DNA of 59,658 nucleotides from Gimesia sp. (GTDB taxonomy: Bacteria; Planctomycetota; Planctomycetia; Planctomycetales; Planctomycetaceae): contig PAJV01000017.1 in the NCBI GenBank assembly GCA_002706765.1, positions 1 to 59,658 of the forward strand, in the 5' to 3' direction. The stretch's first letter is position 1, and each line of letters begins with the position of its first letter. Under the pieces are notes generated by a model that worked only from the letters and a program-made list of their open reading frames with translations, did not search any database and had not been told where the DNA came from. A program made the position numbers and the translations under genes. Positions 34,505 to 44,032 of the stretch are shown piece after piece.

Positions 34505-35296
34505 TTATTTTTTACCGACGGGCGGCGGTTGCGGACGGGAGAATGTCAACTTGTCAGCCGTCGATGCATCCGCTTGAAATTCATAGCCGTCCAGATTGAA
34601 GTCGCGCAGCTGGTCTGGCTGATCAATGCGGTTATGGATGATCCAGGCTGCCATCCGGCCGCGTGCCTGTTTCGCAAATAAGGCAATCGTACGTGATTTC
34701 CCGTCTTTGATTTCTTTAAACACCGGTGTGATCACCGGACCTGTCAGCAGTCGGGCTTTGACCGACTTGAAATATTCATTCGATGCCAGGTTGACCAGTT
34801 CCGTGTGTTTGTGTGTTTCGAGTTCCTGATTGAGGAAGCGGGTGATTTTTTCCCCCCAGAAGTCATACAGGGAGTTTCCGCTGCGCGTGGAGAGGCTGGT
34901 TCCCATTTCCAGGCGATACGCCTGCATCAGGTCCAGAGGTCGTAACACTCCATACAGTCCGGAAAGAATCCGCAGGTGATCCTGGGCGAATGCGAGATCG
35001 CGGGCCTTGAACTGTTCCGCCTGTAAACCCTGGTAAACGTCGCCGTTAAACATCAGGGCCGCCTGTTTGGCATTTTCTGTTGTGAAGGGACGCGACCATT
35101 GATTGAAGCGTTCGTAATTTAACTCCGCCAGCTCCTCGCTGATCCCCATCAGTTCCCGCAACGACTTTTTCGACATCCGGCGCAGTTTTTTGATGAGTGC
35201 TTCCGCTTCATCCAGGAATTCCGGGGTCGAGAATCTGGAAGTCTGTTTTTGCGACTCCAGGTTCAGTGATTTCGCAGGTGAGAGAACTGTCAGCAT
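34505..35296 (-). CDS. yaaA: Peroxide stress protein YaaA
   Basis: A 263-residue DUF328/UPF0246 protein. It opens with MLTVLSPAKSLNLE and has FNGDVYQGLQAEQF, LRILSGLYGVLRPLDLMQAYRLEMGTSL, YDFWGEKIT and LVNLASNEYFKSV, all family hallmarks. In E. coli YaaA limits free iron and DNA damage during peroxide stress and binds DNA. The last 15 residues are proline-rich and not conserved. A gap of 25 nt separates it from the O-methyltransferase downstream, so the two may be co-transcribed. Confidence 0.93.
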   Translation of the reverse strand: MLTVLSPAKSLNLESQKQTSRFSTPEFLDEAEALIKKLRRMSKKSLRELMGISEELAELNYERFNQWSRPFTTENAKQAALMFNGDVYQGLQAEQFKARDLAFAQDHLRILSGLYGVLRPLDLMQAYRLEMGTSLSTRSGNSLYDFWGEKITRFLNQELETHKHTELVNLASNEYFKSVKARLLTGPVITPVFKEIKDGKSRTIALFAKQARGRMAAWIIHNRIDQPDQLRDFNLDGYEFQADASTADKLTFSRPQPPPVGKK

Positions 35297-35387
35297 GATC
35301 GCGATCTATCCTTAAGCGTTGTGGTTGGTATCCGCTTCGGTTATAGATCGCGCCTGCCGGGATGTCAACGAATACAAAACCAGACGT

Positions 35388-36509
35388 CTATGGTTTGATC
35401 GCGCGATAGTATTCGATCATCGCTTCAACTTTGTCTGTTTGTGAATGGAGAGAACCCCACCGGAAAACCATCACGCCGGTCGCAGGCAGCCGGGTGCCGT
35501 GATCCAGAACCGAATGTACCTGTTCCACAGGCACCGCTTCGCCCCAGTCTGAGAGTTGGATGATCGGCCAGATTTTATGTCGTTCTCCCGGTGCGCCTTT
35601 GATGTCCAGGTATTTTCCCAACCACGCGGTCTGGCGTGAGATCCAGGCAGGATCTTCTGGATGATTGAACCGTGCGTGGTACGGCATGATACTGAAGACA
35701 TCGATGTATTTTGCCTGTGCTTTGAGATCAATGGCGAGTTTGTTTTTGAGTGCGCCATTGAAATCGGTGTCAGTCCAGGGGCAGTGAAATGTTCCCAGCA
35801 GCGCCTGGGGACGTGATTCGTCAAGGATCGAACGGAACTCGCGGACCCAGTCGGTAAAGATATCACACCGCCACTGCACCCAGGCAGCTTTCTGTTTTCC
35901 CAGCAGAAGCTGCGAGAGTTCCGAAGTGGGCGCATCAGGTAGAGATGTGTTGGTATCTTTCTGAAACTGGTTCAGACAGCGTTCGCAAAAACAGGTATCA
36001 GGCATGTCGGGAACCGCACGTTCCCAGCTGGCGTGGCTGTGATGATAATCGAGCCAGATGCCGTCGATTTCATATTCCCGGAGTACTCTGCGGAACTCGT
36101 CCATCCGATATTTGCGATAACCGGCATGCGTCGGGCAGATGCCCTGCCAGCCCTGCGGCGGTGGTGAGATTTTTCCATCGACGCCGATCGGGGCGGCAGC
36201 GGGATGGTCTTTGAGATAGTTGGCCACGTGCATTGTATTGAATTCGGCAAAGACTTGTGCGCCCTGCTGTTTTAATGACGCAATGCGCTCGGCTGTTAAG
36301 CTTCCGGAACCCATGAAGATCGCATTCACACCCAGTTCGGGCAACCTCTTATTTTGTTCCAGTAACTGTGTCGGCGCGCCGCCATAGATGCCACGAATTT
36401 TGATGTGCGGCCGTTTTTCAACCTGGGCAAAAATAGATCGCACAGGGGAAAGCATGCAGGGAATGACGATCATCAATAATAGCAGGGAGTGCAGCTGTCG
36501 AGTTGACAT
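35388..36509 (-). CDS. Secreted TIM-barrel glycosidase-like protein
   Basis: A 373-residue protein from the ATG at 36509, which gives a clean signal peptide (STRQLHSLLLLMIVIPCML, cleavage near residue 28); the frame is open for 27 more codons upstream. The body looks like a putative family of glycoside-hydrolase-like barrels: IKIRGIYGGAPTQLL, VNAIFMGSGSL, the strand DGIWLDYHHSHASWE and DVFSIMPYHARF. The Cys pair in CFCERCLNQF is typical of this planctomycete group. Acidic residues in the barrel strands could be catalytic, but no activity is known. It is 70 nt downstream of the esterase gene. Confidence 0.6.
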   Translation of the reverse strand: MSTRQLHSLLLLMIVIPCMLSPVRSIFAQVEKRPHIKIRGIYGGAPTQLLEQNKRLPELGVNAIFMGSGSLTAERIASLKQQGAQVFAEFNTMHVANYLKDHPAAAPIGVDGKISPPPQGWQGICPTHAGYRKYRMDEFRRVLREYEIDGIWLDYHHSHASWERAVPDMPDTCFCERCLNQFQKDTNTSLPDAPTSELSQLLLGKQKAAWVQWRCDIFTDWVREFRSILDESRPQALLGTFHCPWTDTDFNGALKNKLAIDLKAQAKYIDVFSIMPYHARFNHPEDPAWISRQTAWLGKYLDIKGAPGERHKIWPIIQLSDWGEAVPVEQVHSVLDHGTRLPATGVMVFRWGSLHSQTDKVEAMIEYYRAIKP

Positions 36510-36579
36510 AAGGTTGATTCCTCTGGAGGGCAGATCAGAATTCAGACTCATCACAATGCGGCATATGAGTTCATTAATA

Positions 36580-37455
36580 TCAGTTTTCAAGACAATCAGC
36601 CAGCCATCGGCGGGCCCTGGTTCGTTCGGGGATGTCTTTCAGCACCCATTCATCGGAATGATTGGGGTAGGGGATTGCCATGAAAGTAAACTGGTCGGGA
36701 GAATCAGAGTTCTTCAGATACGCTTCCGTGGCGCGGGTCGATTTTTCCTGCGTGATGAATTGAGGTCGCCTGCCCAGTCGTGCCAGTCGTTTGCGGGCAG
36801 AGAGCACATCACTGTCAGGGTAATTCCATTTTCGCACCCCATCGTAATGGCTGTGCGGCAGCATGCCTTTCCAGAGAGCCGCAATTTCAGTATCACGCAG
36901 GCCGATATAATTGCAGGCAATCGCGCCGCGGGAGAAACCGGTCAGAAACACATTCTCGGAATCGCCGCCGAATTCCCGGCAGATCCGGGCGACGGTCTGT
37001 TTGCAGTAATCCGCGGTGGCATCGGGATCGCCCCACCACTGGAGAGCATGCTTGCCAGTTTTGGGGTCGACGAAAGGCAGGCTGACCCAGATCATCCCTT
37101 GACCGGCGGACAGGCCAAATCCCAGTTTGCAGTCCTGTACGCGTCCTTTGCTGACATCATTCAAGGCATTCGAATAGCCGCCATTCCCCGGGTACTCCAC
37201 GATCACCGGATAGGTTTTGTCCGGTTTCCAGTCAGGGGGCAGATAGAGGGCATGCGCGATTTCGGTTTGCTCGAACCCCGGGTTCTGCTGCCAGACCCGT
37301 TTCCCCGGTTGTGGTGTTTCCTGCGTGACGCTGGGAACCTGCAGGTCGTTGGGCAGGCTGTGAATGTTGACCGGATCGGCTGCCAGCAACCGTCTATTGG
37401 ATGCACACAGTAAGAGCAGCAGCATGAAATGTTTCATACAATTATTGACGGTCAT
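36580..37455 (-). CDS. Secreted alpha/beta hydrolase, PHB-depolymerase/esterase-like
   Basis: A 291-residue exported hydrolase. Signal peptide about 1-26; core strand YPVIVEYPGNGGY, oxyanion and nucleophile region VFLTGFSRGAIACNY (GxSxG with Ser about 171) and the late MAIPYPNHSDEWVL His block. The size fits feruloyl-esterase/poly-hydroxybutyrate depolymerase-like proteins. A second start (ATG 37437) is as likely as 37455. It lies 30 nt downstream of the PVC dehydrogenase-like gene and 70 nt upstream of the glycosidase-like gene, so the three may share a transcript for extracellular polymer use (inference). Confidence 0.75.
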   Translation of the reverse strand: MTVNNCMKHFMLLLLLCASNRRLLAADPVNIHSLPNDLQVPSVTQETPQPGKRVWQQNPGFEQTEIAHALYLPPDWKPDKTYPVIVEYPGNGGYSNALNDVSKGRVQDCKLGFGLSAGQGMIWVSLPFVDPKTGKHALQWWGDPDATADYCKQTVARICREFGGDSENVFLTGFSRGAIACNYIGLRDTEIAALWKGMLPHSHYDGVRKWNYPDSDVLSARKRLARLGRRPQFITQEKSTRATEAYLKNSDSPDQFTFMAIPYPNHSDEWVLKDIPERTRARRWLADCLEN

Positions 37456-37484
37456 AATAAGAGCAGGTCCTATCAGGTTGCTGA

Positions 37485-39944
37485 TTACTTTTGAAACGAG
37501 GGTGCCTGCGGATCTCCGCCTGCCTTCAGGTAAGCCAGCAGGTCCAGGATTTCTTCCTGCGTCAGTACATCAATCAGATTCGCGGGCATGGGTGATGTTT
37601 TGGAAAGGATGGATTCTTCAATCTCTTCCCGGGCCACGGGGACGGTTGTCTGACGAATAGGATCCGTTTCCACTGTTATCGTCGTCTTGCTCACACCAAC
37701 GGGGCGCCCGGTCACAATTTTTCCATTTGTGAGAACATACACAGTGTAAAGATATTTTTCGTCCATGACCTTGGAGGGGGTGATAATCGATTCCAGAATC
37801 GCGCGGCTGTCGAACCGCTTGCCGACCGTTGTCAGATCAGGTCCGACCTGCGCGCCGGTGGAGCCGATGCGATGGCATTTCAGACAGTTGGCGGCCAGGA
37901 GTGCCTGGCGTGCACTTTTGAAAGACCGCTTTGACGCTACAGCGGCCAGGTGCGGTTCCAGTTCGCTGAGCGTCCATTCCTGAACTACCGGACGAGCCGG
38001 AACCAGTTCTGCTTCGACCAGCGGTTTATCCAACTCCGCAATTTCTTTGCTGAACTGCTGACGCTGCTGATCGGAGAGCGTCTTGAGAAAGTCTTCGCGG
38101 ATATCTCGCAGTCGCTCGGTGAGCTGTTTACCGCCGATAAAAGTGCGGGCGTGTGCCAGCCACTGAAGAATCTGCTGCTGCTGATCTCTGGTCCAATTCT
38201 GTTTTGCGAAAGTGAGAGTGCGTGCTGCCCGGATCTGTTCTTCCTGTGTTGAGATCTCAGTGAGCAGTGATAATGTTTGTGGCACGACCTCTTCTGCATT
38301 TAAATAAACCAGCAGCTCACCCAGCAGATGATTCGCACTGCTGCTCGCATGAGGATAGAGAGGCTTCAGTCGCTGTTTCAATTCATCTGCCTGGGTCTCC
38401 GTGGGGGAACCGAGTCTGATTAAGCAGAGCTGGTAAGCCCGGAGCAGTGCGAGCAACTGTTGCTGATCGAGCGAGTTCAGCTCGATACGGTTCAAAGCAG
38501 CCAGGACGGCATCGCGGTTTTCAGCCGTGCCTTGATGACTTAAGGCGATCAGACCGGCGATGGCAGCAGTGGGATCGGTTTCTGAAATCGCCCGATCTCG
38601 CCAGCGGGAAACATCCTGGTTTTCGATGGCGCGTCTAGCGGTAAAACGCAGCCAGCGATCTTCGCTGCTTAAATGCTTCCAGAGCGTCTCGATCTCGGGG
38701 ACCGGCTTGCTGAGATAGGGTTCCAGGTCTTTTCGGAGCTGTCGGGCAGTTGCTGCCTGGAGTGTTACCTGTTCGCTGATTTCGGGCGCCTTTGATTTCG
38801 TTTTCTGATCCGGCAGTGAAGTCACCCGGTACAATCCAGACTGGGAACCACGACCGCCGGTAATGAAGTACAGAGCACCGTCGGGGCCAAACTGCATATC
38901 ACAGACATTCAGCGGCCCCCCTTCCAGAAAGACTTCATACTGGCACGTATAAGTGGCGCCTTGCGGAATCAGGTCGACCAGCAGGATCCGTCCATTCTGC
39001 CAGTCGGCGATGTAGAGTGCCTGCTGAAAGCGGGCCGGGAAACTGCCGTCGGTTCCAAAGACCATGCCTGTGGGAGAACCCAGGCCGGTATTGAGTGTGG
39101 AAGGTAAACTGTCAGCATAATACTCGGGCCATTTGCCGGTCCCCCACCGCCAGCCATATTCTCCGCCGGGAATAATATGGTTGATGCGGGTCGGGCGATA
39201 CCAGGGTTGCCCGATATCCCATTCCATGTCGGCGTCGTAGGTAAACATTTCCCCGTCCGGGTTGAATGCCATGTCAACCTGGTTGCGAAAGCCGCCTGCG
39301 ACGATTTCCCATGCCTTACCGTCCGGATCGGTTTTCAGGATGTAGCCGACCCGGTTGTCCTGGCCGGCGTCGTGCGGGTTGGGCAGCAGATGATCGTTCC
39401 GGGGATTGCGGTAGGGTGAATCGGGGGAGATGCCTTCCGGAAACGCGACATCGTTGCCGACGACCAGGTAGATGTTCTTATCCGGGCCGAGCACAATCTG
39501 ATTATGGCCATGCCCGAAGCGACTGCGGTAGTCCAGCTTTTTCAGGAGCTGCCTCTGGTCAAACTGGTCATCGCCGGTGGTATCTTTCAGGCGATGCAGT
39601 CCCTCACCATTGGTCTCACTCACATACAGACTGTCATGCGCATACAGGACGCCGCGCGGGTGTTTGAACGTAGTGTCGATTTTTTCGAAACTGGTTTTAG
39701 TCGGATCGTTATTTAATGTGATGCGACCGAGGCCCACATCGTCAAGCCCGAGAATGATTCTGCCCCGGTCATCAAAGGTCATGCTGATCCAGGAGCTTTC
39801 GTCCTGCTGTGCAGAACGCAGCAACTCGACCTGAAAACCGGGCTGAACGCGAATCGAACTGACGGAGGTTGCCTGGGGTTCCGCAGCCTTCAGAAATACC
39901 GGGAACACAAAAATCAGAGCAAAGCAGTTGAAACAATGACGCAT
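37485..39944 (-). CDS. PVC-type membrane-bound dehydrogenase with C-terminal haem domain
   Basis: An 819-residue exported protein. After a signal peptide (about 1-21), residues about 30-390 form a beta-propeller of the NHL/glucose-dehydrogenase type (RVQPGFQVELL, GHGHNQIVLGPDKNIYL, PDGEMFTYDADMEWDIG, IPGGEYGWRWGTGKWP). About 400-650 is a helical HEAT-like region. About 675-805 is a cytochrome c domain with CLKCH at 687-691 and a possible axial Met in SPMPANL. This is the common planctomycete PVC-type haem protein, thought to oxidise a sugar or alcohol and pass electrons to the haem. Its substrate is unknown. First gene of a three-gene run with an esterase and a glycosidase-like gene. Confidence 0.9.
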   Translation of the reverse strand: MRHCFNCFALIFVFPVFLKAAEPQATSVSSIRVQPGFQVELLRSAQQDESSWISMTFDDRGRIILGLDDVGLGRITLNNDPTKTSFEKIDTTFKHPRGVLYAHDSLYVSETNGEGLHRLKDTTGDDQFDQRQLLKKLDYRSRFGHGHNQIVLGPDKNIYLVVGNDVAFPEGISPDSPYRNPRNDHLLPNPHDAGQDNRVGYILKTDPDGKAWEIVAGGFRNQVDMAFNPDGEMFTYDADMEWDIGQPWYRPTRINHIIPGGEYGWRWGTGKWPEYYADSLPSTLNTGLGSPTGMVFGTDGSFPARFQQALYIADWQNGRILLVDLIPQGATYTCQYEVFLEGGPLNVCDMQFGPDGALYFITGGRGSQSGLYRVTSLPDQKTKSKAPEISEQVTLQAATARQLRKDLEPYLSKPVPEIETLWKHLSSEDRWLRFTARRAIENQDVSRWRDRAISETDPTAAIAGLIALSHQGTAENRDAVLAALNRIELNSLDQQQLLALLRAYQLCLIRLGSPTETQADELKQRLKPLYPHASSSANHLLGELLVYLNAEEVVPQTLSLLTEISTQEEQIRAARTLTFAKQNWTRDQQQQILQWLAHARTFIGGKQLTERLRDIREDFLKTLSDQQRQQFSKEIAELDKPLVEAELVPARPVVQEWTLSELEPHLAAVASKRSFKSARQALLAANCLKCHRIGSTGAQVGPDLTTVGKRFDSRAILESIITPSKVMDEKYLYTVYVLTNGKIVTGRPVGVSKTTITVETDPIRQTTVPVAREEIEESILSKTSPMPANLIDVLTQEEILDLLAYLKAGGDPQAPSFQK

Positions 39945-39995
39945 GACCGAACTTTCAATATCTGTGATAGAGACTTCTGAAAATGTCGCTGGAAC

Positions 39996-40838
39996 TTATT
40001 TCTGTTTCCATTTCAGCACGGCAAAGACCGGCCGATGGTCGGATGCCAGGGGCTCGTCGATGACTTTGGTTTCAATGATTTCAAAATCAGCAGCCGGTCT
40101 GAAAAAAATGTAATCGATGCGCGACCGGGGTTTGGTGGAGGGAGCGGTCGGCGTGGCTTTTTCATCGATGGCATTAGTCCATTGTTTCAGGAGGATCTGA
40201 ATCGGTTCCGCATCAGGAGTGGCATTCATGTCACCCGCAAGGATGGTGGGGATCTCGGAATCTGAAGTGAAAAGCCTGTTGATCGCTTTCGCCTCTTCGA
40301 TACGGTCTTCCGGCAGATTATGTTGAAAATGCGTGCTGATAAATCGGAGTGGTTTTCCGTTTTTCCCCTGGACAGTCACAATGACTGCACCACGGGGGTA
40401 AGTCACCAGTTGCGGCGTACTTTCCGTATAAGGTAAAGGCTGGATCATTACGTCCAGAATCGGCAGTCGTGTCAGAACAGCGTTGCCGAACAGGCCTCCT
40501 TCATAATGTTGCGTCGGGCCGAACCGGACCGCCAGACCTGTGAGCTCGGCCAGACGCTGTGCTTCATGGACTCGCCCGGAGCGTTTCACACCGACATCCA
40601 CTTCCTGCAGCGCGACGAGGTCCGGCTTTGTATCATTAATGACTTTTGCCAGCCGGGCGACATCATATTTTCCGTCGGTTCCCTGTCCATAATGGATGTT
40701 GTAACAGAGAACCCGTAATGTCTGCGTCTGTTCTGCCGCTGATATCTCCGAGCCGGAGAGAAGAAAAATCAGAGCCGGAAATATCACGAAATATGCCAGT
40801 GTCAGACAAATCAGCCTGGGTTTCGGTGATTTCTGCAT
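39996..40838 (-). CDS. Exported endonuclease/exonuclease/phosphatase family protein
   Basis: A 280-residue enzyme of the EEP fold with a signal anchor or signal peptide (about 10-33). Motifs in order: LCYNIHYGQGT, ALQEVDVG (metal Glu), STHFQHN, AGDMNATPD, SRIDYIFF and SDHRPVFAVL. All catalytic residues are present, so it is a metal-dependent phosphodiesterase or nuclease acting outside the cytoplasm; the substrate is unknown. ATG 40838 is used because it gives the signal peptide and has AGAGGAA upstream; the frame is open for 28 more codons. Confidence 0.87.
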   Translation of the reverse strand: MQKSPKPRLICLTLAYFVIFPALIFLLSGSEISAAEQTQTLRVLCYNIHYGQGTDGKYDVARLAKVINDTKPDLVALQEVDVGVKRSGRVHEAQRLAELTGLAVRFGPTQHYEGGLFGNAVLTRLPILDVMIQPLPYTESTPQLVTYPRGAVIVTVQGKNGKPLRFISTHFQHNLPEDRIEEAKAINRLFTSDSEIPTILAGDMNATPDAEPIQILLKQWTNAIDEKATPTAPSTKPRSRIDYIFFRPAADFEIIETKVIDEPLASDHRPVFAVLKWKQK

Positions 40839-41519
40839 GTGAGCGGGTTCCTCTGTCAAATCAGTTGGGCAAATCGTTGGGGCATTGGCTCCTGCCAGGA
40901 AAGTCGGAGCGGTAAGTGGCATCCTTTACTATGCGAAAACCCCTGATTGTCGTCAATCCCCGACCGACAGATATCGTTTATTAACCGGTCAGAATCGGTT
41001 TTCCCTACTGGTTGCATTACCACAGCGTTACATGGTTTTTTGGGAAAAATGTGGAATAAGTCAAAATACTTTACCGCCAGTCGCTGCTGCAGCACTGTCT
41101 GACTGCCGGAGTAATGCTGGATGATTCCTGACGCGCCAGCACTTGAAAATGAAACGGAACAATTTCTGGTAAATAAAGAATCGATGGTTACCTGTTGTTG
41201 GCGTCGGCTTTTTTTGAGTTCAGGCTTCGATTCAAATCGAATGAAAGCAGCTGAGAAACGGGGATTCTTCTCACGAACAAACTCCTGGTTCGTCGCCTGC
41301 TGTGATTCTGTTGTGGTCTGAACCGGCGATGCTCACGTAGAAGTATTCATTTTTCGGACATGTAATCTTAATAATCCATCAGTAAGATTCCCAAAAATTC
41401 GGAGTGTGAAGTTTTCTTCCCCCGAGCCCTGGTCAGTCAAGACCGACACCGGCAGCAAAGTGCCTTGAAACGCTGAAACAATTTTTATTTTTCATTCTTT
41501 GCTTTTGAGGGGATGCTTG
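40839..41519. other. Intergenic region
   Basis: 680 bp without a gene I can support. Short open frames here lack ribosome binding sites and family signs. The right end must contain the promoter of the DUF1559 pair. No repeats or hairpins of note were seen. Confidence 0.4.
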
Positions 41520-42506
41520 ATGCTTCTTCGCTTTTCGCGCCTTGCCGGTGCGCGTGCTGTTCAATCAGCACCACGTCGTGGATTTACTTTGATTGAATTA
41601 CTGGTGGTAATTGCCAACATCGCAATTTTGATTGCGTTACTGTTACCCGCAGTGCAGCAGGCGCGGGAAGCCGCCCGCCGCAGCAGCTGCAAAAACAACC
41701 TCAAGCAGTTGGGGCTGGCTCTACAAAACTACCATGACACACATGGCGTCTTTCCTCCCGGTGGTGTGATTGGAACCTGTGCCGGTACGCCTCCCACTAA
41801 TCTTTCAGGCAGCCAGGAATGCAGTGGGCAGAGTATGGGGGGAAACTGGATGGTCTTTATTCTGCCTCAGATGGAACAAAGTTCTTTGTGGGAAAAAGCG
41901 GCTCCCATTCTGAATACACAAAATCCGCTGGACAGCATGAATAACGTCTTTGGTCATTTTTCGCCCGTAGCTTATCGTTGCCCCAGCCATCCCTGGGACC
42001 GTCGCAGCAATGTGGCATTCCGGGCTCTGGAGCATATGTCCCGTGCCAATTATGGTGCCAACTACGGCGCTGGTGATCTGACAGCCTCTTACAATAACCT
42101 GACAGGTGGTGTATTCACGATGAATTCTTCTGTGAGTATCCGTGACATCAAAGATGGTACCACCAACACATTGCTGGTCAGTGAGTTGACTTACACCAAT
42201 GATGTCACTGCTGATGCACGTGGTGCCTGGGTTTATTCCGGGATGGGGGGATCCGCTTTCAGTGCCGGCCGTGGCCCGAACAGTACGCTGGCCGACATTC
42301 TGGCCAGCTGCAGTACAACGACGGAACAGCCTTGCACCGAAGGGAATGATGGAACTCAAATTGCCGCTGCCCGCAGTCTGCATAGTGGTGGTGTGCAGGT
42401 CTGTTTCGTAGATGGTTCCGGCCGCTTCATTTCAGAAAACATCAGCCAGACGATCTGGAGTGCATTGGGTACCCGCGGGGGTCGTGAAGTCATCGACAAC
42501 TTCTAA
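41520..42506 (+). CDS. DUF1559 prepilin-like protein (first of a pair)
   Basis: A 328-residue pseudopilin-like protein. ATG 41520 has GAGGGG about eight bases upstream. A basic leader is followed by [18 protein letters not shown]. The usual sequence has isoleucine where this has asparagine (IAN versus IAI in the paralog), so a polar residue sits in the middle of the membrane helix. Then come [37 protein letters not shown] and the DUF1559 domain with the closing H-x9-DG ([12 protein letters not shown]). It is strongly similar along its length to the protein at 43040-44032, so the pair arose by a tandem duplication. Confidence 0.92.
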   Translation: MLLRFSRLAGARAVQSAPRRGFTLIELLVVIANIAILIALLLPAVQQAREAARRSSCKNNLKQLGLALQNYHDTHGVFPPGGVIGTCAGTPPTNLSGSQECSGQSMGGNWMVFILPQMEQSSLWEKAAPILNTQNPLDSMNNVFGHFSPVAYRCPSHPWDRRSNVAFRALEHMSRANYGANYGAGDLTASYNNLTGGVFTMNSSVSIRDIKDGTTNTLLVSELTYTNDVTADARGAWVYSGMGGSAFSAGRGPNSTLADILASCSTTTEQPCTEGNDGTQIAAARSLHSGGVQVCFVDGSGRFISENISQTIWSALGTRGGREVIDNF

Positions 42507-42534
42507 GACCGAACCCTCTCAAGAATCATTTGAA

Positions 42535-42571
42535 CTGCCTGAGATCGCACGGTGCAATCAGGCTCAGGCAG
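42535..42571 (+). other. Hairpin after first DUF1559 gene
   Basis: CTGCCTGAG at 42535-42543 and its exact complement at 42563-42571, 19-nt loop. It lies 28 nt past the stop codon and 28 nt before a second hairpin. Confidence 0.55.
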
Positions 42572-42599
42572 ATTGGGTTCAGGTTTATTCAACAAGTAC

Positions 42600-42636
42600 A
42601 AGTCGGGGAATGATCAGCAAAATCATTCCTCGACTT
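42600..42636 (+). terminator. Strong hairpin between DUF1559 gene and lipoprotein gene
   Basis: A 15-bp stem with one G-T wobble (42600-42614 and 42622-42636) and a 7-nt loop. No long T-run follows, so it may reduce, not stop, read-through into the lipoprotein gene at 42670, or protect the upstream message. Confidence 0.6.
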
Positions 42637-42669
42637 ATCTGTAAGATTCTATTATCGGAAAGACTAGTG

Positions 42670-42798
42670 ATGAAGAAATTATTGTTATGTATGTTTTGTT
42701 TTACCTGTCTGGCTCTGACAACTTCTGGTTGTTCCGGAGAACCAGAGGAAGGTGTGCCCGGCGATTCGACTCCGACTCCCGAATACACCGATCCTTAA
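42670..42798 (+). CDS. 42-residue lipoprotein
   Basis: A tiny secreted lipoprotein: basic start MKKLLLCMFCFTCLALTTSG, lipobox TSGC (Cys 21) and a 21-residue acidic, proline-rich mature part (EPEEGVPGDSTPTPEYTDP). ATG 42670 has GGAAAG seven bases upstream; the same frame is open further upstream but without a signal peptide. It sits between two DUF1559 paralogs on the same strand, as do similar short lipoproteins in other planctomycete loci, and may anchor or chaperone them (inference). Confidence 0.75.
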   Translation: MKKLLLCMFCFTCLALTTSGCSGEPEEGVPGDSTPTPEYTDP

Positions 42799-42869
42799 GC
42801 CATCCCTGAGTATGGATCTGGATCAGAACCAGATTGCCTTTCGCTGCTGCTCGTGAAAAAACGCTCGAG

Positions 42870-42906
42870 ATCACTGACAGACCTTAAAACTCAGTCTGTC
42901 AGTGAT
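42870..42906 (+). terminator. Perfect 12-bp hairpin before second DUF1559 gene
   Basis: ATCACTGACAGA at 42870-42881 and its exact complement at 42895-42906, loop 13 nt. It lies 72 nt past the lipoprotein stop and 134 nt before the next start. No T-run, so terminator strength is uncertain; it may also be a regulatory stem in the leader of the downstream gene. Confidence 0.6.
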
Positions 42907-43039
42907 TCTGCTCACAGAAATCATTTTCATAGTATGCGCAGGGAAGCTCCCAGACGGGAGAGCCCTGCACTCATACATCGGAATGGTTTTCAAAACAGAA
43001 ATTGTCCTATGTCATTTTTTATTTATGAAGGAGAGCATG

Positions 43040-44032
43040 ATGCAACGCTTACTATTCGTAGTTAAGCCCGTGAATCAGACTTCCAGAAAACGCCGAGGAT
43101 TTACTTTAATTGAGCTGCTGGTCGTCATTGCCATTATCGCGATATTGATCGCCTTACTCTTACCTGCCGTGCAACAGGCACGAGAAGCCGCCCGTCGCAG
43201 CAGCTGTAAAAACAATCTGAAACAGCTGGGACTGGCGTTACAGAATTACCATGACACGCACAATGTCTTTCCTCCCGGTGGTGTGATCGGCCCCTGTGCT
43301 GGGAATCCCCCCACCATCCTGACCGGCGCCCAGGAGTGTGGCAGCTTCAATGGGGAAAGTATGGGAGGCAACTGGCTGGTCTTTGTTCTGCCCCAGATGG
43401 AACAGAGCGCCTTATGGGAAAATGCGGTACCGGTATTGAATGCCGGCGATCCACTGGATTACATGAATAACATCTTCGGACATTATTCTCCTGCCGCCTA
43501 TCGCTGCCCCAGCCACCCCTGGGACCGGCGCAGCAATGTTGCCTTCCGTTCTCTGGAGCACATGTCACGCGGAAACTATGGAGCCAATTATGGTTCAGGG
43601 GACCTGACGGCTTCTTATAACAATACCACGGGCGGCGTGTTTACAATGAATTCGTCCGTGAATATCCGGGATATCAAAGATGGAACGACCAACACCTTTC
43701 TGGTGGGTGAATTAGCCTATCTGAATGATGTGACCGCCGATGCCCGTGGTGCCTGGGTTTATTCCGGGATGGGAGGCTCTGCCTTCAGTGCGGGACGCAG
43801 TCCGAACAGCCGGACAGCCGACATTCTGAGCAGATGCAGCAGTACCACGGAAATGCCCTGCAGCGAGGCCAACGACGGAACCCAGATTGCTGCCATGCGC
43901 AGTCTGCATGATGGCGGAGTTCAGGTTTGTCTGGTCGATGGTTCCTGCCGCTTCATTTCGGAAAACATCAGTCAAACCATTTTACAGGCATTAGGCACCC
44001 GTTCAGGCCGAGAAGTCATCGATAACTTTTAG
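43040..44032 (+). CDS. DUF1559 prepilin-like protein (second of a pair)
   Basis: A 330-residue pseudopilin-like protein. It begins [26 protein letters not shown] with the canonical VVIAIIAIL helix, then the [28 protein letters not shown] stretch shared with its paralog and the DUF1559 domain with HDGGVQVCLVDG at the end. AAGGAG at 43028-43033 sets the start at 43040 (or 43037); the open frame runs 46 codons further upstream but that part is not protein-like. Most residues match the protein at 41520, including the RSNVAFR-LEHMSR and FSAGR-PNS blocks. A terminator follows at 44159. Confidence 0.92.
   Translation: MQRLLFVVKPVNQTSRKRRGFTLIELLVVIAIIAILIALLLPAVQQAREAARRSSCKNNLKQLGLALQNYHDTHNVFPPGGVIGPCAGNPPTILTGAQECGSFNGESMGGNWLVFVLPQMEQSALWENAVPVLNAGDPLDYMNNIFGHYSPAAYRCPSHPWDRRSNVAFRSLEHMSRGNYGANYGSGDLTASYNNTTGGVFTMNSSVNIRDIKDGTTNTFLVGELAYLNDVTADARGAWVYSGMGGSAFSAGRSPNSRTADILSRCSSTTEMPCSEANDGTQIAAMRSLHDGGVQVCLVDGSCRFISENISQTILQALGTRSGREVIDNF

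Noticed and set aside
36388-37413. A 341-codon open frame on the plus strand.
   Set aside because: It is antisense to the esterase gene, which has a signal peptide and GxSxG nucleophile, and it shows no domain of its own.
40839-41519. Several short open frames in the gap before the DUF1559 pair.
   Set aside because: No ribosome binding sites, no family signs and overlapping frames on both strands.
42902-43039. A 46-codon N-terminal extension of the second DUF1559 protein.
   Set aside because: The extension is not conserved in the paralog, lies before a clear AAGGAG site and would bury the prepilin leader.
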